Shown here in pieces: positions 61,195 through 64,000 of a stretch of DNA of 64,000 bases. The notes under the pieces were generated by a model. The model did not search any database, was not told the DNA's origin, and saw only the letters and a list, made by a program, of their open reading frames with translations. Within the stretch, counting starts at the first letter, position 1, and the number at the start of each line of letters is the position of its first letter. Position numbers and translations under genes: made by a program. Source of the stretch: CADEDV01 sp964437415 (GTDB taxonomy: Bacteria > Bacteroidota > Bacteroidia > Chitinophagales > Chitinophagaceae); the NCBI GenBank assembly GCA_964437415.1, contig CAYTGN010000005.1, positions 124,001 through 188,000 on the forward strand. Reading direction: 5' to 3'.

Positions 61195-61280
61195 TTTACC
61201 ACATAGAATCAAAGGTACATAGCTTCACATAGGCTATAAATCTATGTGGCCCTATCTTTCTATTGTGCCTATGTGGTAAA
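61195..61280. repeat. Nested double palindrome, likely dispersed intergenic repeat
   Basis: Outer arms TTTACCACATAG (61195-61206) and CTATGTGGTAAA (61269-61280) are perfect 12-bp complements. Inside lies a second pair, CACATAG (61226-61232) and CTATGTG (61242-61248). The 86-base element can fold as a long hairpin with an inner stem. It sits between hom and the GT2 gene, a gap of about 270 bases with no other feature I can support. Confidence 0.7.
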
Positions 61281-61392
61281 AAATCTGTGTTACATTCAAA
61301 CTGTATCACTACCGCCAAGTACTTGTTACCCCACTTTCTATTTTCCATACTACACTCCCCATTCCCTACCTTTGCCGCATATTTCTACTACC

Positions 61393-62361
61393 ATGCGGGA
61401 ATTATCTGTTGTCATTACAGTGATGAATGAAGAGGAGAATATCAAACCTCTTCTTGAAGCCGTTCGTGCGGCCCTCAACGGGATAGATTACGAAGTGATA
61501 TTGGTGGATGATGGCTCTACGGACAAAACAAGGCTGGAGATACTGGAACATGCCGATGACAGGACGGTGATGGTAGAGCTCCGTAAGAACTATGGCCAAA
61601 GCACCGCTATGACGGCGGGCATTGACCATTCCCGTGGCCGTTATGTAGCGCTGCTCGATGGTGATTTGCAAAATGACCCCACCGATATTCCGGGTATGCT
61701 TGAGTTGCTGAAAAAAGAAGACTGGGATGTGGTGGCCGGCAACCGCAAGAACCGTAAGGATGGTTTTATTCTCCGCAAAATCCCCAGCCGGATTGCCAAT
61801 GCCCTCATTCGCCGCATGACGGGTGTGTACATTAAAGATTATGGCTGCACACTGAAAGTCTTCAAAAGAGAAATTGCCGAAGAATTGGGATTGTATGGGG
61901 AATTGCACCGCTTCATCCCTGTGCTGGCCAAACTACAGGGAGCAAGGATCACACAGGTAGATGTAAAGCATCATGCCCGCATCCATGGAAAAAGTAAATA
62001 CGGCATCAACCGCACTTTCAAAGTGATGAGTGACCTGGTACTGATGGTATTTATGCGGAAGTATATGCAAAAACCCATGCACCTGTTTGGAACATTAGGT
62101 TTTATCAGTTTTGGCATCGGCTTACTCATTAATATTTACCTGCTGGTATTAAAGATCATGGGTAATGAGATTGGCGGAAAACCTTTGCTGATACTCGGTT
62201 TGATCCTTTTATTAGGAGGCATTCAGCTTATCACCATCGGCATTGTGGCCGATATCGGCGTCCGCACATATTTTGAATCGCAGAATAAGAAAACATATAA
62301 TGTCAGGAAAATCTTTCATGCGAAAAGAGAAGTGACACAACAACATGATGTATTGCTGTAA
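61393..62361 (+). CDS. GT2-family polyprenyl-phosphate glycosyltransferase with two membrane helices
   Basis: The start at 61393 (MRELSVVITVMNEEENIKPL) is the family start; an upstream extension of 49 residues is low complexity. The 322-residue protein has the GT-A fold with ILVDDGSTDKTRLEIL, the metal motif in LLDGDLQNDPTDIP, and KDYGCTLKVFKRE. The C-terminus holds two transmembrane helices (LFGTLGFISFGIGLLINIYL and LLILGLILLLGGIQLITIGI), as in the DPM1/GtrB/ArnC group. It transfers a sugar from a nucleotide donor to undecaprenyl phosphate for surface glycan or lipid modification. It converges with the epimerase gene, leaving 3 bp. Confidence 0.9.
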   Translation: MRELSVVITVMNEEENIKPLLEAVRAALNGIDYEVILVDDGSTDKTRLEILEHADDRTVMVELRKNYGQSTAMTAGIDHSRGRYVALLDGDLQNDPTDIPGMLELLKKEDWDVVAGNRKNRKDGFILRKIPSRIANALIRRMTGVYIKDYGCTLKVFKREIAEELGLYGELHRFIPVLAKLQGARITQVDVKHHARIHGKSKYGINRTFKVMSDLVLMVFMRKYMQKPMHLFGTLGFISFGIGLLINIYLLVLKIMGNEIGGKPLLILGLILLLGGIQLITIGIVADIGVRTYFESQNKKTYNVRKIFHAKREVTQQHDVLL

Positions 62362-62364
62362 TGG

Positions 62365-63336
62365 TCAGACCAATATTTTTTCATTTACCCTGAACCACTC
62401 GTAAAATTTTTCAAGCCCGTCTTTTATCTGTGTTTGCGGGTTGTAGCCAAGTAATTGTTTTGCCTTTGTAATATCTGCAAAAGTCTTAGGTACATCCCCC
62501 GGCTGGTCAGGCTCACGGATAATGATGGCCTTTTTGCCCGTTACCTCTTCAATAGCAGCGATCAGATCCTTTAGTGTGATAGTGTAGTTATTCCCAAGAT
62601 TGATGATCTCAAAATTGCTCTTATCATAGTGAATGGTGCCAATGATGCCCTGGACGGTATCCTCCACAAACGTATAATCCCGGCTGCTGCTGCCATCTCC
62701 ATACATGGTGATGGGCTGACCTTGCAAGATAGCCTTAGTAAATTTATGAATGGCAAGATCAGGTCTTTGTCCGGGGCCATAAACCGTGAAAAAACGGAGA
62801 GCCAAAAACCGTATGCCAAACAATTTGCTGTACACATGCCCCATCATTTCCCCGGCTAATTTGGTGCATGCATAAGGACTTATCGGCAGCAGTTGTTCAT
62901 CCTCTTTCCAGGGATAATGGTCATTCACCCCATACACACTGCTGCTGGAGGCAAAAACAAACTGCTCTATACTTTTCTCCTTGGCAAAATCAAGCATGTT
63001 TTGCAAGCCGATCACATTTGCCTGCTGATAGGCCAGCGGGTTTTGAATGCTGGGCCTCACCCCCGCCTTAGCCGCCAGGTGAATGATGGCATCAACCGGC
63101 TCCGGTATCAATGCAGCCAGTGCTTTCCCAGAAAGGGAGGGCAGGTCGGCCTCTATTAACCGGAAACGGGTATCATTGCTAAAACCCCGGATATTAAATT
63201 CCTTGATGCTTCGGGCATAAAACAAATCAAAATTATCAATGCAGGTAATTGTTGTGCCCGGTTCCGCTGCCAGCAACCGCCCGATCAGGTTACTGCCGAT
63301 AAACCCGGCACCTCCGGTGATGAGATAATGCTTCAT
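62365..63336 (-). CDS. NAD-dependent nucleotide-sugar epimerase (SDR), UDP-glucuronate/UDP-glucose epimerase type
   Basis: Starting at 63336 (MKHYLITGGAGFIGSNLIGR), the 323-residue enzyme is an extended SDR: GGAGFIGSN nucleotide site, catalytic Ser in FASSSSVYG, the Tyr-x-x-x-Lys pair in PYACTKLAGE and LRFFTVYGPGQRPDLAIHKF, typical of UDP-glucuronate 4-epimerases. It interconverts nucleotide sugars such as UDP-GlcA/UDP-GalA or UDP-Glc/UDP-Gal. It lies between two glycosyltransferase genes, which suggests surface polysaccharide assembly. Divergent promoters should lie in the 190 bases before 63528. Confidence 0.88.
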   Translation of the reverse strand: MKHYLITGGAGFIGSNLIGRLLAAEPGTTITCIDNFDLFYARSIKEFNIRGFSNDTRFRLIEADLPSLSGKALAALIPEPVDAIIHLAAKAGVRPSIQNPLAYQQANVIGLQNMLDFAKEKSIEQFVFASSSSVYGVNDHYPWKEDEQLLPISPYACTKLAGEMMGHVYSKLFGIRFLALRFFTVYGPGQRPDLAIHKFTKAILQGQPITMYGDGSSSRDYTFVEDTVQGIIGTIHYDKSNFEIINLGNNYTITLKDLIAAIEEVTGKKAIIIREPDQPGDVPKTFADITKAKQLLGYNPQTQIKDGLEKFYEWFRVNEKILV

Positions 63337-63527
63337 AATGCCAAGATGTGCAAAGTAAGCCAAAACCTGCTTATATCAAGGATTGATCTCTTTGCAGCTA
63401 TCCGGGAATTTAGGCGGCAAAATGCAAATTGTCCTACTTGTCCAGCAGGCTTTAAAAACAGCAATGAGGCATCCTTTCAATCATTCTTTTCGTTTTCTAT
63501 AACGCATCATCTATCTTAATCAAACAA

Positions 63528-64000
63528 ATGATAAAGGTTGCTTTCATAGTCAGATCGACATTATACAAAGTGCCGGGTGGAAGCACTGTTCAGGCAGTCG
63601 AAACCGCCCGGCATCTCAGGAAATTGGGGACAAAGGTAAGCATTTACTTAGCGCATGAAAAGGTTAATTACAAAAACTATGATCTGCTACATTTCTTCGA
63701 TGTGGTCAGACCGGCAAACATTTTATTCCATATTAAAAACTCTCGGAAACCATTTTTTGTCACCCCCGTTTTGCTTGATTACAGTGAATATGACAAGAGG
63801 TTTCGTAAAGGGTTTTCCGGGATGGTTTTCAGACATTTTTCAGCAAACAGCAATGAATATATCAAAACAGTTTCCCGATGGCTGTTAGGCAAAGACAGCC
63901 TACAGAGTAAAAATTATCTTTGGAAAGGGCAGAAAAAATCGGTTCAATCTGTTCTTCATAAAGCAGCTATGGTTCTTCCCAACTCGAAAACAGAGTATGA
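63528..64000 (+). CDS. GT4-like glycosyltransferase, 3' end outside the window
   Basis: An ATG at 63528 opens a frame that stays open to the right edge (157 codons seen). The N-terminus MIKVAFIVRSTLYKVPGGST, then VQAVETARHLRKLGTKVSIY, is the GT-B donor-side start of GT4 enzymes, with the GGS/Glu-x-A-x-x-L pattern near the first helix. HKAAMVLPNSKTEY at the visible end is the region preceding the nucleotide-sugar domain. It probably begins a polysaccharide-synthesis locus to the right. The sugar donor is unknown. Confidence 0.75.
   Translation, partial: MIKVAFIVRSTLYKVPGGSTVQAVETARHLRKLGTKVSIYLAHEKVNYKNYDLLHFFDVVRPANILFHIKNSRKPFFVTPVLLDYSEYDKRFRKGFSGMVFRHFSANSNEYIKTVSRWLLGKDSLQSKNYLWKGQKKSVQSVLHKAAMVLPNSKTEY

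Noticed and set aside
1..64000. CRISPR arrays, tRNA or rRNA genes, insertion sequences, prophage
   Set aside because: No regularly spaced repeats, tRNA-like folds, transposase or integrase signatures were seen on either strand.

Overview
The window looks like a chromosomal segment of a Bacteroidota bacterium, most likely from the Chitinophagales/Chitinophagaceae side (inference). The signs are an adjacent SusC/SusD pair, dense carbohydrate-active enzymes with Sec, Tat and lipoprotein signals, starts without clear Shine-Dalgarno sequences, a SAM-I riboswitch ahead of metY-metX-hom, and short palindromic intergenic repeats. I see no CRISPR array, tRNA, rRNA, transposase, integrase or phage gene.

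Region 1 (1-26.2 kb, all +) is a nearly gapless run of about 16 genes. It encodes a ThuA-like lipoprotein (cut by the left edge), CE1-type esterases (one with two catalytic domains), a PQQ dehydrogenase with a cytochrome c insert, a cupin-ABM protein, a beta-helix protein, an exported RraA-family protein, a double-cupin/SMP-30 lipoprotein and a zinc alcohol dehydrogenase. It then continues with GH127/146, a further esterase, GH43, GH95, a CE4-CE15 fusion, GH35 and a Tat-exported GFOR-like oxidoreductase. A strong bidirectional terminator at 26.2 kb closes it. The gene content points to decorated plant hemicellulose or pectin (arabinose, galactose, fucose, acetyl or feruloyl groups, glucuronoyl esters).

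Region 2 (26.2-32.2 kb, all -) runs AraC regulator, FGGY gluconokinase-type kinase, BASS-type transporter, second exported RraA protein, Tat-exported enolase-superfamily acid-sugar dehydratase. Region 3 (32.4-45.4 kb, +) holds SusC and SusD, then an IlvD/Edd pentonate dehydratase, an SMP-30 lactonase lipoprotein, a GntP permease, a XylX-type 2-keto-3-deoxypentonate dehydratase, a GH10 xylanase and a GH43 enzyme. Together regions 1-3 read as one system for breaking down xylan-like polymers and oxidising the sugars to acids. Many enzymes usually found in the cytoplasm carry export signals here, which suggests a partly periplasmic route: aldose, lactone, aldonate, 2-keto-3-deoxy acid, aldol products. 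This is the most unusual aspect of the window.

Region 4 (45.4-64 kb) is mostly housekeeping: a fused E1 2-oxoacid dehydrogenase, an FAH-family hydrolase, pth, rplY, prs, radC, uvrA and several uncharacterised proteins, one of which resembles a stand-alone piece of SecA. A SAM-I riboswitch with promoter and terminator precedes metY-metX-hom, separated from metY by a long leader with small ORFs and hairpins. The right end has a GT2 glycosyltransferase, a nucleotide-sugar epimerase and a GT4-like glycosyltransferase cut by the window edge, probably the start of a surface polysaccharide locus.
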